The notes: generated from the letters alone by a model not told the origin. Counted from the stretch's first letter, positions 1-6,177 are shown. The stretch is 7,338 bases of DNA from an uncultured Eubacteriales bacterium (GCA_900550855.1 URTQ01000076.1:1-7338); one strand, 5' to 3'. Program-made: numbers and translations.

Positions 1-6
1 TTGCGG

Positions 7-23
7 GTGGGGTTACACCCCAC
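7..23. repeat. Small GC-rich hairpin at the left edge
   Basis: GTGGGGT (7-13) and ACCCCAC (17-23) form a perfect 7-bp stem around a 3-base loop. On the plus strand it is followed by a T-rich but interrupted stretch (about 33-47), so it could be a weak terminator for a gene lying to the left of the window. No coding sequence surrounds it, and its role is not established. Confidence 0.5.
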
Positions 24-50
24 ACCTCAGTGTATTTTATTTATTTCTAC

Positions 51-96
51 GCACTTAAAAACTGCGATATTTGGATGAAGAACGCAACAAAAGTGC
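51..96. repeat. Two-step hairpin carrying the first copy of a 29-base direct repeat
   Basis: GCACTT (51-56) pairs with AAGTGC (91-96), and inside it TGCG (63-66) pairs with CGCA (83-86), leaving a 16-base loop that contains GGATGAAGAA. Bases 55-83 are a near copy of 104-132, with 24 of 29 identical at a 49-base offset. On the minus strand the CGCA arm is followed by GTTTTTAAG, so in that direction it resembles an intrinsic terminator. It could be a second terminator behind the PH-domain operon. Confidence 0.5.
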
Positions 97-103
97 ATTT
101 TTA

Positions 104-132
104 TTAAAAACCTCGCTATTGAGATGAAGAAC
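104..132. repeat. Second copy of the 29-base direct repeat (first copy 55-83)
   Basis: Both copies begin TTAAAAAC, share CG-TATT in the middle and end GATGAAGAAC. The five differences fall at repeat positions 9, 10, 13, 18 and 19, that is, in the part that forms stems. Each copy therefore keeps a hairpin with a different partner sequence: CGCA at 83-86 for the first and the long arm at 216-234 for the second. This suggests a duplicated structural unit, but two copies are too few to define a family. Confidence 0.55.
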
Positions 133-234
133 AAGAAAACGCCCTTTTGATAGCAATCCTAACGTACATAAGCGTACGTGAATTGATAGCAAAAGGGCGT
201 TACCGCAGTTATTCGCTCAATAGCGAGGTTTTTA
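105..234 (-). terminator. 130-base near-palindromic element, probably the operon terminator
   Basis: A perfect 19-bp inverted repeat (105-123 with 216-234) encloses two 14-base unpaired stretches of equal length (124-137 and 202-215). Inside are a perfect 12-bp stem (AACGCCCTTTTG at 138-149 with its complement at 190-201), a short CAAT/ATTG helix (154-157/182-185) and an ACGTAC/GTACGT tip (162-167/174-179). The right arm contains the TAA stop of the PH-domain gene (232-234). In the minus-strand transcript the 3' arm ends in GGTTTTTA, so intrinsic termination is the simplest reading. It is far longer than a normal terminator, and a MITE-like insertion is an alternative. The inverted repeats are seen directly; both functions are inferred. 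Confidence 0.6.
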
Positions 235-813
235 CTTGGGTGTGCCGACCAAACGGATCTGCGGCACACCACCTCTACCCCCAAACCTCGTTGCCTCGTT
301 TACGTCGGCAACTTGGCGCATAATGCGACGGGATAATCTGTCGGGGGATTTGACGTTTTTGACGAGATAGGGTTGTTGCGCGTCGGATACGATGAGAACT
401 TTGCCGACGCCGAAAAGACGTTCGAAGGCGTTTTGCTTGGTTTCGACCATCTTTATTTCGCAAAGCGGTATGACGACGGTGCGAGTGCTGAGGATTCCCT
501 CTCTGAAAACGACCTTGTCGGGCGTGAGAACGAGTTCTTTGGAATTAAGACGGATTGTTTCGATAAGCAGACTTGCAAGAACGATAACGCCTGCGCCCAA
601 AAGCACCCAACGCATAACGTCGTCGGTGAGATATTGCGCAGGCTCGGTTTTTGTGAACAAGCCCTCGATTTTGTCCTTAAAAATCCAAACGACCGCCGTA
701 AGACCGCCCAAAATCACGGCAAGAAACACGGTGCGCAGATACACGCAAGCGGAAAACTTGCCTTTTGCCACGACCCTTTCTATTTTCGAGTATTTTTTTT
801 CAAGCGTTTTCAT
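232..813 (-). CDS. PH domain-containing membrane protein (bPH2 / YdbS-like)
   Basis: A 193-residue membrane protein of the bacterial PH domain type (bPH_2, the YdbS/YdbT group), whose biochemical role is generally unknown. The N-terminus is short and basic. Two hydrophobic segments (about 24-45 and 67-86) form a hairpin separated by a charged stretch. Residues about 92-172 match the bPH2 pattern: a TPDKVVFREGILS strand pair, then VIPLCEIKMVETKQN, then the hallmark ERLFGVGKVLIVS. The tail (176-193) is glycine- and arginine-rich. The PH domain should face the cytoplasm by the positive-inside pattern. The ATG is preceded by AGAAGGTG at a good distance, and this site overlaps the TAA stop of the gene upstream, leaving an 11-base gap. 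The two genes are therefore almost certainly one operon and possibly translationally coupled. The codons for residues 5-7 contain a run of eight A bases. Its partner protein or ligand cannot be read from the sequence. Confidence 0.8.
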   Translation of the reverse strand: MKTLEKKYSKIERVVAKGKFSACVYLRTVFLAVILGGLTAVVWIFKDKIEGLFTKTEPAQYLTDDVMRWVLLGAGVIVLASLLIETIRLNSKELVLTPDKVVFREGILSTRTVVIPLCEIKMVETKQNAFERLFGVGKVLIVSDAQQPYLVKNVKSPDRLSRRIMRQVADVNEATRFGGRGGVPQIRLVGTPK

Positions 814-824
814 ATTTCACCTTC

Positions 825-2768
825 TTATTTGAGGCATTTAGGAAATTTTGCTATTCTCGTGAGCGTACAGCCGAAAGGAACGTACGTTCTTTCAAGGCTT
901 TCCTCTGAAAAACTACACTTTTTCGGGAAGGACTCGAATCCGCTCGTGTCGTAATCCCAGTTAAGCACGTTTTTGGAACGGATTTTCAACTCGAAAGGCG
1001 GCTGTTCCTGCGCAAACGGCACGTTCGATATATCGTGCACGACCACTCTTTCGTCCTCGAACAATTTTTTGGTCGATTTTTTGGACAATAGCGGCGCGAT
1101 ATTCCACTTTTTCGAGCATTTCACGATGAGCGTACGTCTGTCGCTCGAATCTTGCGCTACGTCGCAAGGCAGTTTGAGAGCCATAAGCAGATTGCCTTTG
1201 AACAAACTGCGCGAGCCGTCCGCGTTTTCTTCGACGGTGAGCGGTATGTTCATTTTGAGCATAAACGTGCTGCCTGCTTTGAGTATGCACTTGACGGAAA
1301 TCTCTTTGCTTCCGCTCGCCACGATCTGACCGCCGGATATGAGTTGCATATAAGTGTTTTTCGGCACGCGGAAATTGATTTTGACTTCGGGTTCGCCGTC
1401 CGCCTGTTCCACTTTGAACACGACTGCGTTTCTGAACGGATAGCCCGTGCGCTCGGAAATCGTGAGATTGAAGCCGCCGACGGACACGTCCATAGTGCAA
1501 GGCGCATAGGTGATGAAATTGAGTTGCTCGTCCTTCACCATACACGCCGTTTGCAAAAAGAGCGGATACGCGCTCAAAAGAGCGATTGCGCCCCTCGACG
1601 CTTTCTTGGTGTAGAAGGCGTTGTCCTCATCCGCATATGGTAATTTTCTTGCTTGCGAGGCTTCCGTCTGATTGACGAAAACCATATCCTGTACGGCGGA
1701 ACAATCGTCGAAACTCGCACCAGCAACCATATTGAAAACTATGCGTTCGATAAGGTCGGCAAGTTCGTAACTTCTCGTTTCTTTCACGACTTCGACAAGG
1801 GATTCGAGCATCTCTACGCCCGCCTCGACGTCAACCGCGCCCACGCATTTAGTACCCGCGATTCTCGGCGTGCAAGCGAACATACCAAGCGGCGTTCCGT
1901 GCCTCTTTTCGAGTGCGGAAACGAGTTTGAGCGACAAGTTTTTAAGATTGTCGTCGCCGATAAATCTGCCGTATACGGCAGGATATTTCACCGCTTTGGC
2001 AAGGTTTACGCCGCTTGTTTCCACGGCGACTTTATGCTTCTTTTTGTGCCACTGATTGTTGATATATTCGGGCGAAAGCGTCTTATGCTTTTTCTCACCG
2101 TCTTTTGCACAATCGACGCTTAAAACCTGTTTTTGTATATGTTTAAGCGCCGTTTGTGAGATATAACGCTGGTACGGCTTTTTGTACGGAAAGCGGTTTG
2201 CGAGTTTGAACCAGTCGTTTGAACTGTCGCGAAGTTTCTCGCCCAAGTCCTGCAACCATTCGAGGTCGGTTTCTCTGTAAACGGCTTCTATCGCGCCTAT
2301 TTCTTCGAGCAATCTGGCTCTTGAATCGTACCAACTCGAACTCACCGAATAGGTGTTGAACTGGCTCTTGAAAAACTTTTTCAAAAACGGCAAAACGCGC
2401 TCGTTGCCCGTCGCCTCGTAGTAGGTCAAAAGGGTTTTTACCGCCTCGATTTTGGGCGTGAGCGACGAGGTGTTTTTAGGTCCGAAATCGCCGCCCTCGT
2501 TTGCGCTTGCGAATATGAGCGACATAAAACTCGACACTTTCTCTTTGAGGTTTTTGTCGTCGAGAGCGCAAGAGAGCAAAATCAAACCTCGGACGTAGCG
2601 AGGCAGGCTTTCGCCGCCGTTCCATTCTCCGTCCTTGACAAGCCCCGACAGCGAGCCGATACGCTTTTGAAGATTGCTTGCATAACGCATTTGGTCGAGC
2701 AACCAACCTTGCGGTCTTATCGCGCCGAGCGGCAATTTTTTGAGGTTTTTGTCAACAGATTTTGCCAA
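825..2768 (-). CDS. GH127/DUF1680-like protein, probably a catalytically inactive homologue
   Basis: A 647-residue cytoplasmic protein (no signal peptide) with the architecture of GH127 beta-L-arabinofuranosidase-like proteins. The N-terminus carries LGAIRPQGWLLDQM (14-27), followed by an alpha/alpha-barrel with GGESLPRYVRGLILL (51-65), GGDFGP (92-97) and YYEATGNERVLPF (117-129). C-terminal beta domains carry ISERTGYPFRNAV (437-449) and YVPFGCTLTRIAKFP (629-643). Length is normal. The start is TTG: no in-frame ATG or GTG lies upstream before a stop, GGAAAGGA sits just ahead of it, and family homology begins at residue 12. Where known members have the zinc-binding E-x-C and C-C motifs, this protein has DVE (313-315) and TK (387-388). 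The usual DWWP segment reads SLTP (102-105), and the conserved H before VN is S252. The alignment is from memory of the family, but the losses are consistent. It leads an operon with the PH-domain protein. Confidence 0.78.
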   Translation of the reverse strand: MAKSVDKNLKKLPLGAIRPQGWLLDQMRYASNLQKRIGSLSGLVKDGEWNGGESLPRYVRGLILLSCALDDKNLKEKVSSFMSLIFASANEGGDFGPKNTSSLTPKIEAVKTLLTYYEATGNERVLPFLKKFFKSQFNTYSVSSSWYDSRARLLEEIGAIEAVYRETDLEWLQDLGEKLRDSSNDWFKLANRFPYKKPYQRYISQTALKHIQKQVLSVDCAKDGEKKHKTLSPEYINNQWHKKKHKVAVETSGVNLAKAVKYPAVYGRFIGDDNLKNLSLKLVSALEKRHGTPLGMFACTPRIAGTKCVGAVDVEAGVEMLESLVEVVKETRSYELADLIERIVFNMVAGASFDDCSAVQDMVFVNQTEASQARKLPYADEDNAFYTKKASRGAIALLSAYPLFLQTACMVKDEQLNFITYAPCTMDVSVGGFNLTISERTGYPFRNAVVFKVEQADGEPEVKINFRVPKNTYMQLISGGQIVASGSKEISVKCILKAGSTFMLKMNIPLTVEENADGSRSLFKGNLLMALKLPCDVAQDSSDRRTLIVKCSKKWNIAPLLSKKSTKKLFEDERVVVHDISNVPFAQEQPPFELKIRSKNVLNWDYDTSGFESFPKKCSFSEESLERTYVPFGCTLTRIAKFPKCLK

Positions 2769-2781
2769 AATTTTCCTTTCC

Positions 2782-2798
2782 GTATGGCTATGCCATAC
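2782..2798 (-). promoter_or_regulatory. Perfect hairpin/operator-like inverted repeat ahead of the GH127-like gene
   Basis: GTATGGC (2782-2788) and GCCATAC (2792-2798) form a perfect 7-bp inverted repeat with a 3-base centre. It lies between the predicted transcription start (about 2806) and the Shine-Dalgarno of the minus-strand gene, so the mRNA would begin with this hairpin. It could be an operator half-site pair or a 5' stabilising hairpin. No T-run follows, which argues against a terminator. Confidence 0.5.
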
Positions 2799-2812
2799 AC
2801 CTTTCGCTTATT

Positions 2813-2840
2813 AATATAACTTAACACATAAAATTGACAA
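2813..2840 (-). promoter_or_regulatory. Predicted promoter of the GH127-like/PH operon
   Basis: On the minus strand TTGTCA (2840-2835) and TATATT (2818-2813) are separated by 16 bases, a fair sigma-A match. The -35 box uses almost the same bases as the -35 of the divergent mutase promoter. The predicted start near 2806 leaves a leader of roughly 38 bases that contains the 2782-2798 hairpin. Confidence 0.5.
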
Positions 2841-2862
2841 ATGCAAGTGAAAGAATTATCAT
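2834..2862 (+). promoter_or_regulatory. Predicted promoter of the phosphoglycerate mutase gene
   Basis: Consensus TTGACA (2834-2839), a 17-base spacer and TATCAT (2857-2862, 5 of 6 matches). Transcription would start near 2869, directly ahead of the AAAGGGGGTG ribosome binding site (2869-2878), so the mRNA leader is very short. Its -35 overlaps that of the divergent operon, so the two promoters probably compete for polymerase. Confidence 0.7.
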
Positions 2863-2882
2863 AACCGCAAAGGGGGTGTCAA

Positions 2883-4127
2883 ATGAAATACGCTTTGATA
2901 CTTTGCGACGGTATGGCGGACTATCCAGTCGAATCACTCGGCGGCAAAACGCCGCTCGAAGCCGCTCGCACACCGAATATGGACGCTTTGGCGCAGACGG
3001 CGCAAATCGGGCTTGTGAAAACCGTTCCCGACGGACTCGCCCCCGGCAGCGACGTGGCGAATCTCGGCGTACTCGGATTCGACGCACGCGCTTGCTATAC
3101 GGGCAGAAGTCCGCTCGAAGCGCTCTCAATCGGCATAGATATGAAAGCCGACGACCTTGCTATGCGCACGAATCTCGTCACGCTCTCGCAAGACGAGCCT
3201 TTCGAGGACAAAATTATGCTCGATTACAGCGCAGGCGAAATAAGTGCGGACGAAGCGCGCGAACTTATGAACTGCGTCATCGACAATCTTTCTTCGGACA
3301 AATACAAATTTTACGTCGGCACGAGTTATCGCAACTGCCTCGTAGTTTCGCACGCAAAGGCTGGCAACGACCTTACGCCGCCGCACGAAATAAGCGACAG
3401 ACGTATAGGCGAATATCTGCCCAAAGGCGAACTCGGCAAAGACCTTACGGCGTTTATCGAAAACTCGTACGAACTCTTGAAAGACCACCCCGTCAACCAA
3501 CGTCGAATCGCACGCGGCGAAAATCCCGCAAACGCGATATGGTTTTGGGGCGAAGGCACGAGGCCGTCTATCCCGAACTTCGAGGACGAGTACGGCAAAA
3601 AAGGCGCGATGATAAGCGCGGTGGATTTGCTAAAAGGCATAGCCATCGGCAGCGGTATGGATTCAATCGACGTCGAGGGCGCAAACGGAACGCTCGACAC
3701 CAACTTCGACGGCAAGGCGCAAGCGGCGATAAACGCGCTTGAAAACGGCAAAGACTTTTGCTTCGTCCACATCGAAGCGACGGACGAGTGCGGACATCAA
3801 GGCGACGCTTTCGGCAAGGTCAAAGCAATCGAACTTATAGACGAAAAAATCGTGTCGCCCATCGTGTCGCACTTTGCGCAAAACGGCGAGGATTTTGCAA
3901 TGCTCATACTTCCCGACCACTTCACGCCAGTGTCCTTGCGCAAGCACACGAGCGAGCCCGTTCCGTTTATGCTTTTCTCGTCGAAAACGGCAAGCGCGTA
4001 CTACTCGCTTTGCACCGAAAACGAGAGCCTCGAAAACCGCGCTTTCAACGAAAAAACCGCAAAAGCAAGCGGCGTGTATCTCGACAAATCGTGGGAACTT
4101 ATCGACAGATTTTTCTCTATCGAGTAA
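2883..4127 (+). CDS. apgM: Cofactor-independent (archaeal-type) phosphoglycerate mutase
   Basis: A 414-residue cytoplasmic enzyme of the alkaline phosphatase superfamily that interconverts 3-phosphoglycerate and 2-phosphoglycerate in glycolysis/gluconeogenesis through a phosphoserine intermediate and two metal ions. Visible signatures are the N-terminal YALILCDGMAD with metal ligand D9, TPLEAARTPNMDAL (23-36), PGSDVANLGVLGFD (54-67) with nucleophile S56, and YTGRSPLEA (72-80). At the C-terminal end are HIEATDECGHQGD (296-308) with ligands D301 and H305, then LPDHFTPVSLRKHT (343-356) with D345, H346 and H355. All expected catalytic positions are present, so it should be active. The ATG has a strong AAAGGGGGTG Shine-Dalgarno. 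It is monocistronic, with its own promoter and terminator. Members of this family were once proposed as homoserine kinases (TIGR02535), but no threonine genes are nearby, so the mutase reading is preferred. Confidence 0.88.
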   Translation: MKYALILCDGMADYPVESLGGKTPLEAARTPNMDALAQTAQIGLVKTVPDGLAPGSDVANLGVLGFDARACYTGRSPLEALSIGIDMKADDLAMRTNLVTLSQDEPFEDKIMLDYSAGEISADEARELMNCVIDNLSSDKYKFYVGTSYRNCLVVSHAKAGNDLTPPHEISDRRIGEYLPKGELGKDLTAFIENSYELLKDHPVNQRRIARGENPANAIWFWGEGTRPSIPNFEDEYGKKGAMISAVDLLKGIAIGSGMDSIDVEGANGTLDTNFDGKAQAAINALENGKDFCFVHIEATDECGHQGDAFGKVKAIELIDEKIVSPIVSHFAQNGEDFAMLILPDHFTPVSLRKHTSEPVPFMLFSSKTASAYYSLCTENESLENRAFNEKTAKASGVYLDKSWELIDRFFSIE

Positions 4128-4263
4128 CCCGTAAAACTCGAAACGGCGGCGCAAAAACGCACGTTGCGAAACGCCAAAATACACAATTAAAGCACGCATT
4201 CTCAGGCATTGAAACACGCAATCGAAACGCATATTCTCTATAATTAAATTCACGACAAAAACA

Positions 4264-4292
4264 CAAAACCGACGTTTTACACGTCGGTTTTG
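4264..4292. terminator. Bidirectional intrinsic terminator between convergent genes
   Basis: CAAAACCGACGT (4264-4275) and its exact complement (4281-4292) make a perfect 12-bp stem with loop TTTAC. T-rich sequence follows in both directions: GGTTTTGCATATAT on the plus strand and GGTTTTGTGTTTTTG on the minus strand. It lies between the mutase stop (4127) and the membrane-protein stop (4376), so it can serve both convergent genes. Confidence 0.85.
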
Positions 4293-4311
4293 CATATATA
4301 AACGTTGTTTA

Positions 4312-4328
4312 TTGCGATTTTATCGCAA
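4312..4328. repeat. Short inverted repeat beside the shared terminator
   Basis: TTGCGAT (4312-4318) and ATCGCAA (4322-4328) pair perfectly around TTT. It may be an auxiliary, weaker terminator for the minus-strand membrane-protein gene, but no clear T-run follows on that strand. Confidence 0.4.
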
Positions 4329-4375
4329 AATTGCTTTTTGAAAAAGCCCTGTGATTTTTTTGTGCTTTCAAGCAA

Positions 4376-5017
4376 TTATTGCTTGTATCCGTGTTCTTGC
4401 ACGGAATCGGCAACGGTCTTTCTTTTCTTCTTTCCGTCGACGAAACGATGCACTTCCACCTTGAACTTTTTGCCCACCGCCATGCGCACTTGCTTCATAA
4501 CGAATTTGGTTATTTTAAGCGCGAGTTGCACGAGTGCTACGAGGAACGTCGCACCGAATACAATCCACTTGACGAGGCTCGTTTCGCCCGTCGCAAGACC
4601 TGCCATAGACACGGCAGTCAGAGCGAGGAAAAACACGTTGACGAACGCCTTGAATATGCCCAGAATTTTCTTGTAGGTCTTTATGCTCGTTTTCAGTTTT
4701 TTCTTGTCCTTGAAGGTCAACACGACAAGCACTATAAACACGATTACAAGCACCGCAAGCAACGGAATCAAAATGTAAGTGTAGGTGGAATCCACCCATT
4801 TCTTTGCGACGAACATACACACCGACACGATTGAGTACAGTGTGCAAATCAACGTCCAGATTGCGCTTGCGGTCTGCACCGCCGACATCTTTTTGTCTTT
4901 TTCTTCGTTTTGCACGAGTTGCTCTGCCGCCGCCACTTCCTCTTGCGAATACTTGTCGTCAATCGGCGCAACCTCTTGCGCTTTCGGCTTGAAAATCGAC
5001 TTCTTATCTTTTGCCAT
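4376..5017 (-). CDS. Uncharacterised four-helix membrane protein
   Basis: A 213-residue protein I do not recognise. A charged N-terminal tail (1-45) is rich in Lys, Glu and Gln and may form a short helix or coiled coil (about 24-43). Four hydrophobic segments follow at about 48-71, 79-102, 117-142 and 147-170, in two closely spaced pairs joined by the very basic linker FKDKKKLKTSIKTYKK (102-117). The C-terminal tail (171-213) is also basic, with GKKKRKT at 195-201. The positive-inside rule puts both tails and the central linker in the cytoplasm. ATG is preceded by AGAGGA at a proper distance. The hydrolase gene upstream is separated by a terminator, yet I see no convincing separate promoter, so expression may depend on read-through. 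The reading frame is long, hydrophobically periodic and well placed between terminators, so I take it as a real gene of unknown function. Confidence 0.75.
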   Translation of the reverse strand: MAKDKKSIFKPKAQEVAPIDDKYSQEEVAAAEQLVQNEEKDKKMSAVQTASAIWTLICTLYSIVSVCMFVAKKWVDSTYTYILIPLLAVLVIVFIVLVVLTFKDKKKLKTSIKTYKKILGIFKAFVNVFFLALTAVSMAGLATGETSLVKWIVFGATFLVALVQLALKITKFVMKQVRMAVGKKFKVEVHRFVDGKKKRKTVADSVQEHGYKQ

Positions 5018-5050
5018 AAATTTATCCTCTTATATTGTCAAAAATCAAAG

Positions 5051-5077
5051 CGTATGCGCCGAAAATCGACGCATACG
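5051..5077 (-). terminator. Intrinsic terminator of the alpha/beta-hydrolase gene
   Basis: CGTATGCG (5051-5058) pairs with CGCATACG (5070-5077). Inside, CGA (5060-5062) pairs with TCG (5066-5068) after a single mismatch. On the minus strand CTTTGATTTTTG follows, which suits termination behind the hydrolase (stop at 5115). A T-run also follows on the plus strand (5082-5090), so it may work both ways. Confidence 0.75.
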
Positions 5078-5114
5078 GTGTTGTTTTTTTGTGTTTGTTT
5101 TTCGATAAACGTCG

Positions 5115-6029
5115 TTAAACTCTTTTCTCGACGACGCGTTTGAGGAAGTCGTCGCAAAGACGAATGTTTTCGATTGCCGCGCCCTTGTTCCAGTTGAGCG
5201 GATAACAATGGTTGTCAAAGAACTTGGTGCTGTGATGTTCCTCGACGTGTACGCCGAGGTCTTGAAGTTTTTTGACGAGTTTTTGTCCTTGTCCTTTGCA
5301 GAACATATCTTTTTCCGCATAGGTGATGAAACTTATCGGGAATTGCTCGTTTACGAAGCCGAACGGCGCGAGAACGTCGGAATATTCGTACTTGTCGAGT
5401 TCTTTGACGTGGATTCCGCTGAAATCGAAGAGGATTTTGTCGGTGAGGTTGAAGGGCATTTTTTGTCCGAGAGCCTCGCCGACGTCGTAAATGCCGCAGT
5501 CGAGCATAGCGGTGCGGAATTTGAGGTCGGTGCTGACGCCGAATCTGGTTTGCAAATCCTTGTTTGTGGAAACGCAAGCAAGCATTGCCGAATAATAGCC
5601 GCCGGCAGAGTCACCCGATACGCACATATTGTCGAGGTCGAGATTGTACTTTTCGGCATTTGCGCCCACCCAGTTGAGTGCGTCGACGAGGTGTTGGATT
5701 CCCTTCGGGAACAGATATTTCGGACCGAGACCGTAGTTGACGTTCACGACGAAGAAGCCTTTGTTTGCCGCCCATTTGGCAAGACCTCTGCGGTAGTGCT
5801 TGTCGCCTGCCACGAAGCCGCCGCCGTGAATGTAGAAGAACACGGGATATTTTTCGTTCCCGTCTTTTTTGACGTAGTAGGTGTCGAGTTTTTCGGCGTC
5901 GTCCTTGCCGTAGGCGATATCCGTTTCTATCTCGAACTTAACGTCTTTGAAGCGAAGCATTTTCTTGTTGTTTTGCGAGCCGTCGAACATCTTGTCGATT
6001 GCCACGAACAAAAATTGCGCAAATGTCAT
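5115..6029 (-). CDS. Alpha/beta-hydrolase, HSL-like esterase/lipase
   Basis: A 304-residue hydrolase of the hormone-sensitive-lipase-like esterase group, expected to cleave short acyl esters; the natural substrate is unknown. The oxyanion-hole motif YIHGGGF is at 66-72, the nucleophile elbow GDSAGG at 139-144 (Ser141), the likely acid Asp241 in YAEKDMF and the likely base His274 in DNHCYPL. The triad therefore looks complete. There is no clear signal peptide: the first residues are mildly hydrophobic (MTFAQFLFVAI) but lack a basic start and a cleavage site, so it is probably cytoplasmic. I chose the ATG at 6029 over the one at 6077 because AAAGGGGTG lies just ahead of 6029 and the predicted promoter would start transcription near 6061, downstream of the 6077 codon. 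It is divergent from the YczE-like gene and has its own terminator. Confidence 0.85.
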   Translation of the reverse strand: MTFAQFLFVAIDKMFDGSQNNKKMLRFKDVKFEIETDIAYGKDDAEKLDTYYVKKDGNEKYPVFFYIHGGGFVAGDKHYRRGLAKWAANKGFFVVNVNYGLGPKYLFPKGIQHLVDALNWVGANAEKYNLDLDNMCVSGDSAGGYYSAMLACVSTNKDLQTRFGVSTDLKFRTAMLDCGIYDVGEALGQKMPFNLTDKILFDFSGIHVKELDKYEYSDVLAPFGFVNEQFPISFITYAEKDMFCKGQGQKLVKKLQDLGVHVEEHHSTKFFDNHCYPLNWNKGAAIENIRLCDDFLKRVVEKRV

Positions 6030-6067
6030 AATGTACACCCCTTTAAGATGATATTTATTATAAGCAT

Positions 6068-6096
6068 ATTTTAGCACATATCTTACACTTGTGCAA
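6068..6096 (-). promoter_or_regulatory. Predicted promoter of the alpha/beta-hydrolase gene
   Basis: On the minus strand TTGCAC (6096-6091), a 17-base spacer and TAAAAT (6073-6068) make a good sigma-A promoter. The predicted start near 6061 leaves a leader of about 32 bases with the AAAGGGGTG ribosome binding site. This position supports the shorter hydrolase start. Confidence 0.6.
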
Positions 6097-6142
6097 CAAC
6101 CAAAATCGACGCTTTTCGAGTTTTATCGCAAAAAATCCGCCG

Positions 6143-6171
6143 TTGACATATTCTAAAAAGTGTGCTATAAA
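6143..6171 (+). promoter_or_regulatory. Strong predicted promoter of the YczE-like gene
   Basis: Consensus TTGACA (6143-6148), an exact 17-base spacer and TATAAA (6166-6171) preceded by TGC, an extended -10. Transcription should start near 6178, giving a leader of about 97 bases before the gene. It is the best promoter match in the window. Confidence 0.75.
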
Positions 6172-6177
6172 CTCTAT

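Noticed and set aside
105..234. Retron-like or CRISPR-like element suggested by the inverted and direct repeats
   Set aside because: There is no reverse transcriptase, Cas gene or regular spacer array in the window; two repeat copies and one long palindrome are not enough.
793..800. Run of eight A bases early in the PH-domain gene as a programmed slippage site
   Set aside because: The frame is intact with the run as read (Glu-Lys-Lys codons) and no alternative product of interest appears in the other frames.
2834..3742. 302-codon plus-strand open frame overlapping the mutase gene
   Set aside because: It is an arginine-rich, low-complexity shadow of apgM in another frame, with no family resemblance. 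Similar long open frames over other genes, such as 3663-4295 minus and 5208-6074 plus, were rejected for the same reason.
4209..4244. TTGAAA...TATAAT as a plus-strand promoter after apgM
   Set aside because: The spacer is 24 bases, no plus-strand gene follows and the shared terminator lies directly downstream.
6030..6077. Longer hydrolase start at 6077 (320 residues)
   Set aside because: It has no good ribosome binding site and lies upstream of the predicted transcription start; ATG 6029 has AAAGGGGTG.
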